This document shows, piece by piece, positions 1-11,516 of a DNA stretch of 45,585 nt. The position numbers and the translations under genes were made by a program. Source of the stretch: Bacteroidales bacterium (GTDB taxonomy: Bacteria > Bacteroidota > Bacteroidia > Bacteroidales > UBA932); the NCBI GenBank assembly GCA_017960585.1, contig JAGCYX010000068.1, positions 1-45,585 on the forward strand, in the 5' to 3' direction. The notes under the pieces are model-generated. The model worked only from the letters and a program-made list of their open reading frames with translations. It did not search any database and was not told the DNA's origin. The stretch's first letter is position 1; each line of letters begins with the position of its first letter.

Positions 1-1
1 C

Positions 2-763
2 AACCGCGAGATCGTGGTCCAGAACAAGTCCGGCGCCAGCAAGACCTACCTCGTGCCGATGACCAAGCAGAATCTCGTCCAGGAGAACGACTACGTCAAG
101 GCGGGCAGTCCGTTGTCCGACGGAGGCGTCTCCCCGAGCGACATCCTGGCCATCCTCGGTCCTGTCAAGGCCCAGGAATACATCGTCAACGAAGTGCAGG
201 CCGTCTACCGCCTCCAGGGCGTGAAGATCAACGACAAGCACTTCGAGATCATCGTCCGCCAGATGATGCGCAAGGTGGAGATCACCTTCCCGGGCGACAC
301 CGAGTTCCTCTCCGAGGAGATGGTCGACAAGTGGCGTTTCATGGACGTCAACGACCGGATCTACGGCAAACTCGTGGTCCTGGATGCCGGCGGCTCGCAG
401 AAATACGAGCAGGGCGACATCATCGGCGCCCGCGAGATGCGCAGCGAGAACGCCTCGCTGGAGCGTCAGGGTCTGCCGCTGCTGGTCACGCGTCCGACGC
501 AGCCCGCTACGGCCCGCCTGATCCTCCAGGGTATCACCCGCGCCGCCCTCAAGACCGACAGCTTCATCTCCGCCGCCTCCTTCCAGGAGACGACCAAGGT
601 GCTCAGCGAGGCCGCCATCCGCGGTCGTGTCGACTACCTCGAGGGTCTGAAGGAGAACGTGATCTGTGGTCACCTGATCCCGGCCGGTACAGGTCTGAAG
701 AACTACCAGGATATCATCGTCGGCCGTAAGGACGAGATGACCCAGGAGTTAAATGAGCTGTAA
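2..763 (+). CDS. rpoC: DNA-directed RNA polymerase subunit beta', C-terminal part (partial)
   Basis: The open frame runs in from the left edge and ends at a TAA at 761-763, so only about the last 253 residues are present. The text matches the C-terminal region of bacterial RpoC: the segment around KAGSPLSDG, the long helix region [20 protein letters not shown], and the region [24 protein letters not shown] followed by [12 protein letters not shown], which belongs to the jaw/clamp end of the subunit. RpoC forms the catalytic core of RNA polymerase with RpoB. A strong stem-loop with a T tract starts about 20 bases after the stop, which fits the end of the rpoBC transcription unit. Identification is by recognition of conserved sequence; very sure. 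Confidence 0.97.
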   Translation, partial: NREIVVQNKSGASKTYLVPMTKQNLVQENDYVKAGSPLSDGGVSPSDILAILGPVKAQEYIVNEVQAVYRLQGVKINDKHFEIIVRQMMRKVEITFPGDTEFLSEEMVDKWRFMDVNDRIYGKLVVLDAGGSQKYEQGDIIGAREMRSENASLERQGLPLLVTRPTQPATARLILQGITRAALKTDSFISAASFQETTKVLSEAAIRGRVDYLEGLKENVICGHLIPAGTGLKNYQDIIVGRKDEMTQELNEL

Positions 764-783
764 AAGTTGATCGAATGTTTCAG

Positions 784-813
784 AGGGGCCGGCCGATTTG
801 ACCGGCCCCTTTT
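784..813 (+). terminator. Intrinsic terminator after rpoC
   Basis: GGGGCCGG (785-792) pairs perfectly with CCGGCCCC (802-809) around a 9-base loop, followed directly by TTTT (810-813). It lies 21 bases past the rpoC stop and ahead of cysE, so it most likely ends the rpoBC transcript. Confidence 0.85.
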
Positions 814-816
814 AAC

Positions 817-866
817 TACCGGTGGAAGAATCCCCCGGACCCCCTCGGTCGCAAAAGCTCCGAGCT
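817..866 (+). repeat. Dispersed palindromic repeat, family A, copy in rpoC-cysE spacer
   Basis: The segment reads ACCGGTGG, then AATCCCCCGGACCCCCTCGGTCGC, then GCTCCG. The same series of blocks occurs in metH (8240-8288 and 8771-8819), in rdgB (23490-23536, other strand) and at the end of the M3 peptidase gene (35197-35244, other strand). Shared core: a run of C, then GGACCCCCT, one or two variable bases, GTCGC and GGCTCCG or a close form. Here it lies between the rpoC terminator and the cysE start, and would be transcribed with cysE if the cysE promoter lies upstream of it. Confidence 0.75.
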
Positions 867-886
867 CAATATCAATTAGAACGATT

Positions 887-1609
887 ATGGAAGAGTTGTT
901 GACTAGATTGATCGTATTAATGCGTCGTACCGTGTTCCCGGAGTACCTGGGACAGGAAGACCGTGCGCTGGACCTGATGCGCATCCGCAGCGTCGTCTGC
1001 AAACTGGCCGGCGACAAGAAGGCCGACGCCTTCATGGAACGCATCCCTGAGATTTCCCGCCTCCTCCACACCGACGTGGAGGCCATCGCCGAGAACGACC
1101 CCTCCGTCGAAGACCGCACGGAAGTCGTGCTCTGCTACCCCAGCATCCGGGTGATGCTCCACTACCGCACGGCGCATGAGCTGCTGCTGCTCGAGGTCCC
1201 CGTGGCCCCGCGCCTGCTCACGGAGATGGCCCATTCGGTCACCGGCATCGACATCCATCCGGGCGCGCAGATCGGCGAATACTTCGCCATCGACCACGGC
1301 ACGGGCGTGGTCATCGGGGCAACTTCCATCATCGGCAATCACGTGATGCTCTACCAGGGTGTGACGCTGGGAGCCAAGAACTTCAAATATGACCCCGACG
1401 GCCGACCGCTCGACCTTCCGCGCCACCCGGTGCTGGAGGACAACGTCACCGTCTATGCCAACACGACCATCCTCGGGCGCGTCACGATCGGCCACGACAC
1501 CGTGGTCGGCGGTAACGTCTGGCTCACCCACGACGTTCCGCCCCGCTCTCGCATCCTTCAGACCCGCGCCATCGAGCAACCGCTGTTTACCGACGGCGCC
1601 GGGATTTAA
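887..1609 (+). CDS. cysE: Serine O-acetyltransferase
   Basis: This enzyme makes O-acetylserine from serine and acetyl-CoA, the carbon skeleton for cysteine. The 240-residue protein has an N-terminal helical domain and a C-terminal left-handed beta-helix of hexapeptide repeats from about residue 118 (GIDIHPGAQIGEYFAIDHGTG). Asp122 and His137 are in the places of the catalytic Asp-His pair of CysE; the LTHDVPP-type C-terminal strand is also present. The ATG at 887 was chosen because family homology begins there; the frame is open further upstream to 767, but that stretch only translates the rpoC terminator and a dispersed repeat. It converges on cysK, with a palindromic terminator-like element between them. 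Confidence 0.93.
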   Translation: MEELLTRLIVLMRRTVFPEYLGQEDRALDLMRIRSVVCKLAGDKKADAFMERIPEISRLLHTDVEAIAENDPSVEDRTEVVLCYPSIRVMLHYRTAHELLLLEVPVAPRLLTEMAHSVTGIDIHPGAQIGEYFAIDHGTGVVIGATSIIGNHVMLYQGVTLGAKNFKYDPDGRPLDLPRHPVLEDNVTVYANTTILGRVTIGHDTVVGGNVWLTHDVPPRSRILQTRAIEQPLFTDGAGI

Positions 1610-1616
1610 GCCTTTA

Positions 1617-1690
1617 TTGATTATCAACTACTTATAAAATGACTCCGGGCAATTATGCCCGGAGTCATTTTGCAATTTACTGATAATCAA
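1617..1690. repeat. 74-bp palindromic element / bidirectional terminator, family B copy 1
   Basis: A perfect 15-bp stem, AAAATGACTCCGGGC (1636-1650) with GCCCGGAGTCATTTT (1657-1671), loops on AATTAT. The outer ends also pair: TTGATTATCA (1617-1626) with TGATAATCAA (1681-1690). With A tracts on one side and T tracts on the other it can terminate transcription in both directions, fitting its place between convergent cysE and cysK. Related copies lie at 32231-32285 and 35081-35154, so this is a repeat family and not just a local terminator. Confidence 0.88.
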
Positions 1691-1696
1691 TACCCC

Positions 1697-2614
1697 CTAT
1701 CGTTCGAAGAGCGTGGTGGAGAGGTAGCGCTCGCCGGTGTCGGGGAGGAGAGCCACGATGAGCTTGCCCTTGTTCTCGGGCTTCTGCGCGAGGGCGTAGG
1801 CGGCGCTGAACGCGGCGCCGGAGGAAATGCCGACGAGCAGGCCGAGTTTGTCGGCAAGCAGGCGGGCGCCGGCGAAGGCGTCGTCGTCGGTAACGGTGAG
1901 CACGCTGTCGACATATTCCTTGAGGAATGTCTGCGGGACGAAGCCCGCGCCGATGCCCTGAATCTTATGCTTGCCGGGGACGCCGGTGGTAATCACGGCG
2001 GAGGAGGCCGGCTCCACGCCAAAGATCTGGACGCCCGGTTTGTGTGCTTTCAGGCCCTTGCCGGTGCCGCTGACGGTACCGCCCGTGCCGATGCCGGCCA
2101 CGAACACGTCCACCTGGCCGGCGGTGTCGCGCCAGATCTCCTGCGCGGTGGTCCGCTCGTGGGCGGCCGGGTTGGCGGGGTTGATGAACTGGCCGAGAAT
2201 GACGGCGCCGGGGGTGTTCTGGCGGATTTCCTCCGCCTTGGCGATGGCGCCCTTCATACCTTCCACACCGGGGGTGAGGACGATCTCGGCACCGAAGGCC
2301 TTGAGGAGGTTGCGGCGCTCGACGCTCATCGTATCGGGCATGGTAAGGATGGTCTTGTAGCCCTTGGCGCGGGCCACCCAGGCCAGGCCGATGCCGGTGT
2401 TGCCACTGGTGGGCTCTACGATGGTGGCGCCGGGTTGGAGGGTGCCGTTCTGCTCGGCATCTTCGATCATGGCGAGGGCGATACGGTCCTTGACGCTGCC
2501 GCCCGGGTTGCTTCTTTCAAGTTTGAGCGCGATGCGCGCCTGCTGGCCTTCCAGGCCCTTGACCTCGAGGAGCGGGGTGTTCCCGATGAGGTCGGTGAGG
2601 TTCTGATATATCAT
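1697..2614 (-). CDS. cysK: Cysteine synthase A (O-acetylserine sulfhydrylase)
   Basis: This PLP enzyme makes cysteine from O-acetylserine and sulfide. The 305-residue protein has the full set of family motifs: IGNTPLL at the N-terminus, PLP lysine Lys42 in NPGGSVKDR, the substrate loop EPTSGNTGIGLA, the phosphate-binding loop GIGTGGTVSGTGK, and GISSGAA near the C-terminus. It follows metY by 20 bases on the same strand, so metY-cysK is probably one operon that handles sulfide with either O-acetylhomoserine or O-acetylserine. Its partner CysE is encoded next door in the opposite direction. Confidence 0.95.
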   Translation of the reverse strand: MIYQNLTDLIGNTPLLEVKGLEGQQARIALKLERSNPGGSVKDRIALAMIEDAEQNGTLQPGATIVEPTSGNTGIGLAWVARAKGYKTILTMPDTMSVERRNLLKAFGAEIVLTPGVEGMKGAIAKAEEIRQNTPGAVILGQFINPANPAAHERTTAQEIWRDTAGQVDVFVAGIGTGGTVSGTGKGLKAHKPGVQIFGVEPASSAVITTGVPGKHKIQGIGAGFVPQTFLKEYVDSVLTVTDDDAFAGARLLADKLGLLVGISSGAAFSAAYALAQKPENKGKLIVALLPDTGERYLSTTLFER

Positions 2615-2634
2615 GGTGTAAATTTACAAATTAT

Positions 2635-3915
2635 TTAATTAAATGCCTGTTCCAAATCTGCGATGATGTCATCTACGTGCTCAACGCCGATGGATAGACG
2701 GATGGTGGTGGGGGTGATGTGCTGCTCGGCGAGCTCTTCCGGACTCAGCTGCGAGTGCGTGGTGGTGTACGGGTGGATCACCAGGCTCTTGACGTCGGCC
2801 ACGTTGGCCAGCAGGGAGAAGATCTTGAGGCGGTCGATGAAGCGCCAGGCGTCTTCCTGCGTGCCCTTGATCTCGAAGGTGAAGATGGAGCCTGCCCCGT
2901 TCGGGAAATAGCGACAGTACAGGGCGTGGTCGTGGTGGTCCGGCAGGGCCGGGTGGTTGACTTTGGCCACCTTGGGGTGCTTGGAGAGGTACTCGACGAC
3001 CTTGAGGGCGTTCTGCGTGTGGCGCTCGATGCGCAGCGGCAGCGACTCGACACCCTGCAGGAGGATCCAGGCGTTGAAGGGGCTGATGGCGGCGCCGGTG
3101 TCGCGCAGGATGACGGCACGGATGCGCGTCACGAAGGCGGCCGGACCGGCCACGTCGGCGAAGATGGCGCCGTGATAGCTCGGATCGGGTTTTGCGAGGG
3201 TCGGATACTTGTCGGCGTTGGCCTTCCAGTCGAACTTGCCGCCGTCCACGATCACGCCGCCCAGCGAGCTGCCGTGGCCGCCGATGAACTTGGTCGCGGA
3301 GTGGACCACGATGTCGGCGCCGTGCTCCAGCGGACGGATGAGGATGGGTGCGAAGGTGTTGTCCACGATGAACACGATGTTGTGCTTGTGGGCCACGGCC
3401 GCGATGCCCTCGAAGTCGGCCACATCCGAATTCGGATTGCCGAAGGTCTCAGCGTATATAACCTTCGTGTTGGGCCGGATGGCAGCTTCGAGGGCCGACA
3501 GGTCGTTTACATTGATAATGGTATGTTCAATCCCCTGGGTGGAAAGGGTATGGGTGATCAGGTTGAACGAACCGCCGTAGAGGTTGTCCGCGGCGATGAT
3601 ATGGTCGCCGTTCTGCAGGACGTTCTGCAGGGCGTAGGTGATGGCGGCGGCGCCGGAAGCGACAGCCAGACCGGCCACACCGCCTTCGAGCGCGGCCACG
3701 CGCTCCTCGAACACGGACTGCGTGGAGTTGGTCAGGCGGCCGTAGATATTGCCCGCGTCGCGCAGGCCGAAACGGTCGGCCGCGTGCTGGGAGTTGCGGA
3801 AGACGTAGGAAGTGGTCTGATAAATAGGAACCGCGCGGGAATCAGAAGCGGGATCCGGGGTCTCCTGGCCGACATGGATGGCCAGCGTTTCAACGTGTAA
3901 TTTCTGCGTGCTCAT
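2635..3915 (-). CDS. metY: O-acetylhomoserine sulfhydrylase (homocysteine synthase)
   Basis: A 426-residue PLP enzyme of the Cys/Met metabolism family, closest by eye to O-acetylhomoserine aminocarboxypropyltransferase. It would form homocysteine directly from O-acetylhomoserine and sulfide. Features seen: LAIHVGQ at the start, YGRLTNST, the SGAAAITYAL segment, the DNTFAP strand and PLP-binding Lys209 in HSATKFIGGHG. Length and the YPxLA/YHG insert fit MetY and not the shorter MetB/MetC enzymes. The product feeds MetH, encoded nearby. A good promoter (4053-4084) predicts a leader of about 130 bases, most of it a large inverted repeat. Divergent from an Lrp-type regulator that may control it (inference). 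Confidence 0.92.
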   Translation of the reverse strand: MSTQKLHVETLAIHVGQETPDPASDSRAVPIYQTTSYVFRNSQHAADRFGLRDAGNIYGRLTNSTQSVFEERVAALEGGVAGLAVASGAAAITYALQNVLQNGDHIIAADNLYGGSFNLITHTLSTQGIEHTIINVNDLSALEAAIRPNTKVIYAETFGNPNSDVADFEGIAAVAHKHNIVFIVDNTFAPILIRPLEHGADIVVHSATKFIGGHGSSLGGVIVDGGKFDWKANADKYPTLAKPDPSYHGAIFADVAGPAAFVTRIRAVILRDTGAAISPFNAWILLQGVESLPLRIERHTQNALKVVEYLSKHPKVAKVNHPALPDHHDHALYCRYFPNGAGSIFTFEIKGTQEDAWRFIDRLKIFSLLANVADVKSLVIHPYTTTHSQLSPEELAEQHITPTTIRLSIGVEHVDDIIADLEQAFN

Positions 3916-3951
3916 ATTTCTTGATTTTTAATTGTTTCTTGTTGTCGCCGT

Positions 3952-4038
3952 CCGGAAGCTCCCGTTTCTCCGCTAATCGGCCTCACTCCGTTCGTCCGAC
4001 CCCATTCGGGGAAAACGGCTGCGAAACGGGACTTCCGG
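3952..4038. repeat. Large inverted repeat in the metY leader
   Basis: CCGGAAGCTCCCGTTTC (3952-3968) pairs with GAAACGGGACTTCCGG (4023-4038) with one bulged base; the 54 bases between them contain smaller complementary patches. It lies between the metY promoter and start codon, so it would be in the metY mRNA leader. It may be one more dispersed palindromic element or a structured leader; no known riboswitch class was recognised in it. Confidence 0.7.
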
Positions 4039-4052
4039 TCCGGCTTCGATGA

Positions 4053-4084
4053 CAAAGGTCGGGGTTATGAAAATAATTTCCAAA
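4053..4084 (-). promoter_or_regulatory. Promoter for metY (Bacteroidota type)
   Basis: On the minus strand TTTG (4084-4081) is followed after exactly 20 bases by GACCTTTG (4060-4053), one base off the TAnnTTTG consensus of the major Bacteroidota sigma factor. The -33 box forms half of the palindrome CAAAGACTTTG (4081-4091), the other half of which serves the divergent regulator. Confidence 0.7.
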
Positions 4085-4087
4085 GAC

Positions 4088-4119
4088 TTTGTGAAATATG
4101 GAGAATAATTCTATATTTG
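4088..4119 (+). promoter_or_regulatory. Promoter for the Lrp/AsnC-type regulator (Bacteroidota type)
   Basis: TTTG (4088-4091), 20 bases, then TATATTTG (4112-4119), a perfect match to TAnnTTTG. The predicted transcript start lies about 70 bases ahead of the ATG at 4195. Its -33 box abuts that of the divergent metY promoter. Confidence 0.8.
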
Positions 4120-4194
4120 CAGAAATTAGTTATTAGAATATCCAAGAAAGCACGTTTATAGCTGATTGGACAGAACAATAATCTTTTGAGCCTT

Positions 4195-4659
4195 ATGAGC
4201 GGACTTGACGCCACCGATTTAGCCATCCTGCGCATCCTCCAGGAGGATGCGGCCCTGACCAACAAACAGATCGCCGCGCGCGTGCACCTGTCCCCCACGC
4301 CCGTGTTCGAGCGCATCAAGCGCCTGCGTGAGCAGGGGTATATCAAAGGCTACGTGGCCGTGCTGGACGCGGAGAAACTGGACTGCTCCTTCATTGCCTT
4401 CTGCTACATCAAGATGAAGCAGCACACCTTCGAGAACGCGCAGCGCCTGATGGAGGCCGTGCAGTCGATGGAGGAAGTCGGGGAATGCTACAATATATCA
4501 GGAGATTACGATTTCCTGCTAAAGGTCTATGTGTCCAGTATGAAGGAATACCAGCAGTTCGTGCTGCGGATCCTGGGCGAGCTCGACTGCATCGGCGGCC
4601 TGAACAGTTCCTTCGTCATGGGCGAAGTCAAGAACACCCACGCCGTCCCGGTGCGGTAA
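4195..4659 (+). CDS. Lrp/AsnC family transcriptional regulator
   Basis: A 154-residue DNA-binding protein with the normal two parts of the family: a winged helix-turn-helix at about residues 5-55 (LDATDLAILRILQ, then NKQIAARVHLSPTPVFERIKRL) and a C-terminal RAM/AsnC ligand domain (ECYNISGDYDFLLKVYV, with GxxSSFVMGEVK near the end). Such proteins sense amino acids and act as dimers to octamers. Placed divergent from metY-cysK and just ahead of metF-metH, it is a good candidate for a methionine- or cysteine-responsive regulator of both units; that is inference from position. ATG at 4195 is preferred to the in-frame TTG at 4186. Confidence 0.9.
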   Translation: MSGLDATDLAILRILQEDAALTNKQIAARVHLSPTPVFERIKRLREQGYIKGYVAVLDAEKLDCSFIAFCYIKMKQHTFENAQRLMEAVQSMEEVGECYNISGDYDFLLKVYVSSMKEYQQFVLRILGELDCIGGLNSSFVMGEVKNTHAVPVR

Positions 4660-4704
4660 AGCGAAAAATGCGTATATTTACCGCCATAAAGCAGTGTTTA
4701 CCCG

Positions 4705-5600
4705 ATGAAGCCGTTTCCTTCGCTTGAGATCGTTCCGCCCCTGAAGGGCATCACCAAGGCCGAACTCCTGGACAGCATCCGTCCGTTCATGGAGTTCGGA
4801 CCTCGTTATATCAACGTGACCTGCCACCGCGACGAGTACGAGTTCCGCGCCGAGGCGGACGGCAGCTTCACGCGCCACCTGCTGCGCAAGCGCATCAGCC
4901 AGACGGCCGTGTGCGCGGCCGTGCAGGCGGCCTTCCCCGAGGTGGAGGTGGTTCCGCACCTGATCTGCGGCGGGGCCAGCGCCGACCTCATCGAAGCGCA
5001 GCTGCAGGACTTCAAGTTCATGGGCATCCGCAACATCCTCGTCCTGCGCGGCGACGCCGCCCTGGGCGAGAAGCGTTTCACGCCCGAACGGGACGGCTAC
5101 GCGCACGCCGACGAGCTGGTCGCGGCCATCCGCCGCTTCGAGAAGGCCAACGGCGGCGAGCGGATTTTCACGCTCGGCGTGGCCGGCTATCCCGAGAAGC
5201 ATTTCGAATCGCCCAATCCCGAGACCGACATCCAGTTCCTCAAACGGAAAGTCGAGGCCGGCGCCGACCAGATCATCACCCAGCTGTTCTTCGACAACGC
5301 GGTCTTCTATGATTTCGTGGACCGCTGCCGCGCGGCGGGCATTACTACGCCCATCGTTCCGGGCATCAAGCCGCTCAGCTCCGCCCGCCAGGTGGACCTG
5401 CTGCCGGAGAGCTTTTCCATCGATATCCCGGTCGAACTGACCGCAGAGGTGAAAGCGCACCCCGAGGCCGCCTACGAGATCGGCCAGGAGTGGTGCAAGG
5501 CGCAGTGCCGCGACCTGCTCGCCCACGGCTATGAGGAAGTCCACTTCTACACGATGGGCCGCAGCGACAACGTCATCAACGTCCTCAAAGCGTGCTTCTG

Positions 5601-5601
<1 letters not shown>
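4705..5601 (+). CDS. metF: 5,10-methylenetetrahydrofolate reductase
   Basis: A 298-residue FAD-dependent TIM-barrel enzyme that reduces methylene-THF to methyl-THF, the methyl donor used by MetH. Seen: SLEIVPPLKG at the N-terminus (the Glu that corresponds to the catalytic Glu of MetF), YINVTCHRDEYE, HLICGG, the flavin-binding strand NILVLRGD, TLGVAGYPEKH, ADQIITQLFFDN and VPGIKPL. The length matches bacterial MetF. Its TGA overlaps the metH ATG (TGATG at 5599-5603 region), a typical sign of translational coupling. Spacing to the upstream regulator is 45 bases. Confidence 0.96.
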
Positions 5602-9284
<3,683 letters not shown>

Positions 9285-9290
<6 letters not shown>

Positions 9291-11516
9291 TCTCCGGAAG
9301 ACCGGGATGGCTTCCAGGTCGACGGGAACCTCGACGGAACAGCCGCCCTCGTAGCGGGTGCCGTTGCGGATATCCTCCCAACCGCCTTCATTCACCGGCA
9401 GATAGACCGGCCAGACCGAGACGCCGCCGGCCGTGACGGGGCAGACAAGGTAGTCCGGACCGAACATCCATTCGCAATCCTGCGCCAGAGCCGCGGCATC
9501 GTCCGGGAAGTCGAAGATCAGCGGACGCATCAGCGTGTAGTCCTCCGTCCAGACGCGTTCCGCCTGCTCCAGGACATACGGGAGCAGGGCCTCGCGCTGA
9601 GCGACGGCGGCCTTGAAGCGGCGCTCCGTCTCCGGACTGTATTCCCAGGGCTCCGTGCGGCTCTGATAGCCGTGCACGCGCATGAAGGGCAGCCACACGG
9701 AGGCCTGAATCCAGCGGATCATGCGCTCCTGGTAGTCGGGATCTTCATATTGATTGCCGGGGCGGAAGAAGCCGCCGGCGTCGTAGGTCCACCAGGGCAG
9801 GCCGGCGGCCATCTGGCCCAGGCCGCCCGCAATCTGGCGGCGCAGCGCGCCCCAGTCGTTGCCCACATCGCCGCTCCAGGTCACCGCGCCGTAGCGCTGG
9901 ATGCCCGGGAAGGCGCTGCGCGTCAGGATGACCGGCAGGCGGTCGGGCTGGTCGCGGCGCAGGCCCTCATAGACGGTCCGGATGACCTTCAGCGGATAGA
10001 CATTGCGGAACCACTCGCCCGGAATCTGGTCGGGGCCGATGCGGCGACCCTTCAGGTCGTCGTTCTCCGGCTCGGTGGCGTCCTGCCACCAGGCGTCGAT
10101 GCCGACCGGGAGCAGTTTGGCGCTGAAGTTCTGCCAGTAGAAGGCAGCCGCCTCCGGCTGGAAGAAATCAATCCACTCGGTGTCGCCGATATAGTAACCC
10201 TGCGCGGCCGCTTCCTTGCCCAGTTCCGAGTCGCGCCCGATGCGCGACCACACGGACAGCATCAGGTGCTGGTCCAGGGCGTGCAGCTCATCCGTCATCG
10301 CCTTGGGGTCGGGGTATTTGTCCTCGTCGAACTGCATCGCATTCCAGCCGTACTTGCCCCACCACTGCCAGTCCTGCACGACAGTGCCGGTGGGGATGCC
10401 TTCCTCGTGGAGCCGGCGGGCGACGGTCAGCAGTTCGTCCTGCGTGTCGAAGCGCTCGCGGCAGTGGATGTAGCGGAAGATCCAGTCCGGCAGCGCCGGG
10501 ACGTGCCCGGCGAGGCAGCGGAAACTGTGCATCACCGCATCCGCACCGCCCGCGAAGACGACGTAGTCAAGTCCGGACGCCACCGGCGAAGAGAAGGTGG
10601 TCTCGTCGGAGACGCTGCGCCAGAAGACGGTCGGCGCATCGCCGAAGGTGCCCTGCACCTCGAGGGTGTGCTTCCCAGCGGAGAGCTGCGCCTGGACGGC
10701 GGCGGTCGGCGGGAGCCAGGTATTGGAGATGTCGATCAGCACGTCCCCGTCCACGGCCAGGTACTGCCGGCGGGCCATCTCGCGGCCCACGTCGAGCAGC
10801 AGGGCGTATTCTCCGTCGGACGGCAGCTCGATCTCACCGGTGAAGGTCCGGAAGAAGCGGAGTTCGCGGCGGTTGCCGGCCGTGCCGGTGGCGTTGACCG
10901 TGATCGAGCCGCCTGCCTCTTCCTGCTGGGTCAGCGTGACGCTGTGGTCTGCGGGATTGAAATCCGTCAGGCCGTAGTTGTGCCAGAGCAGGCCCCAGCC
11001 GCGGCTGGACAGGATCATCGGCAGGGAGATCTGCGTGTTCACCTGCGTCAGGCGGCGCGTCAGCCCGCGGATGTCCAGGTAGCCGTCCTGGAACTGCCCG
11101 GTGCCGTAGAGATGCTCCCCTTCCGGGGAATCGAAGGTCTGGCTGACTGCGAAGCAGGCTTCACCCTGCACCTCGGACGGCTCGATGCTCCGGGCCTTCT
11201 CTTCCAGCAGCAGGCGCCCCTCCGCATCCGTGAAACGCAGGGTCTGCGTGGCGGCGCGGTACTCGGCCACGAGGCGCGGCAGCCGGACGGTAACGTCGCC
11301 GTCGTGGCGCTCGACGCTGTATTTCGGCGCTTTGACGCGCTCCGTCAGGATGAGTTCTTCCAGCGCGGGCGCGCCGTCGGGGGTCAGTTGGACGCGGAGC
11401 GCGTCCTCGGCGAGGGGCTGCAGGCACAGCGTGCCCTGCGGCGTGTCGATACGGACGGTCCCCGGCTGGCAGGCCGCCAGCAGGAGTCCAAGCAGGAGGA
11501 GGGGCAATCGTTTCAT
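9285..11516 (-). CDS. Secreted GH31 family glycosidase (alpha-xylosidase/alpha-glucosidase) with PA14-like insert, lipoprotein
   Basis: A 743-residue exported glycoside hydrolase. The N-terminus is a lipoprotein signal with LLAAC (Cys16). The catalytic barrel carries WWQDATEP with the GH31 nucleophile at Asp479 and WSGDVGNDW with the acid/base at Asp550; GIPTGTVVQDWQWWGKYGW is the typical substrate-site strand. Residues about 222-300 form an inserted beta domain (TFTGEIELPSDGEYALLL, ending SAGKHTLEVQ) that looks like PA14, as in some Bacteroides GH31 alpha-xylosidases. Likely acts at the cell surface or in the periplasm on alpha-linked glucose or xylose; the exact substrate cannot be told. 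Its ATG overlaps the U32 stop (ATGA), so it is the last gene of the cysS operon. No SusC/SusD pair is near it. Confidence 0.9.

Noticed and set aside
817..866. CRISPR array made from the recurring GC-rich repeat
   Set aside because: Copies are kilobases apart, in both orientations and without regular spacers or cas genes.
767..886. N-terminal extension of cysE
   Set aside because: These codons translate the rpoC terminator and a dispersed repeat; the enzyme family starts at the ATG at 887.
3916..4052. SAM riboswitch in the metY leader
   Set aside because: No TTGCAA or GCTAAAAAGG blocks and no SAM-I core were found, only a large inverted repeat.
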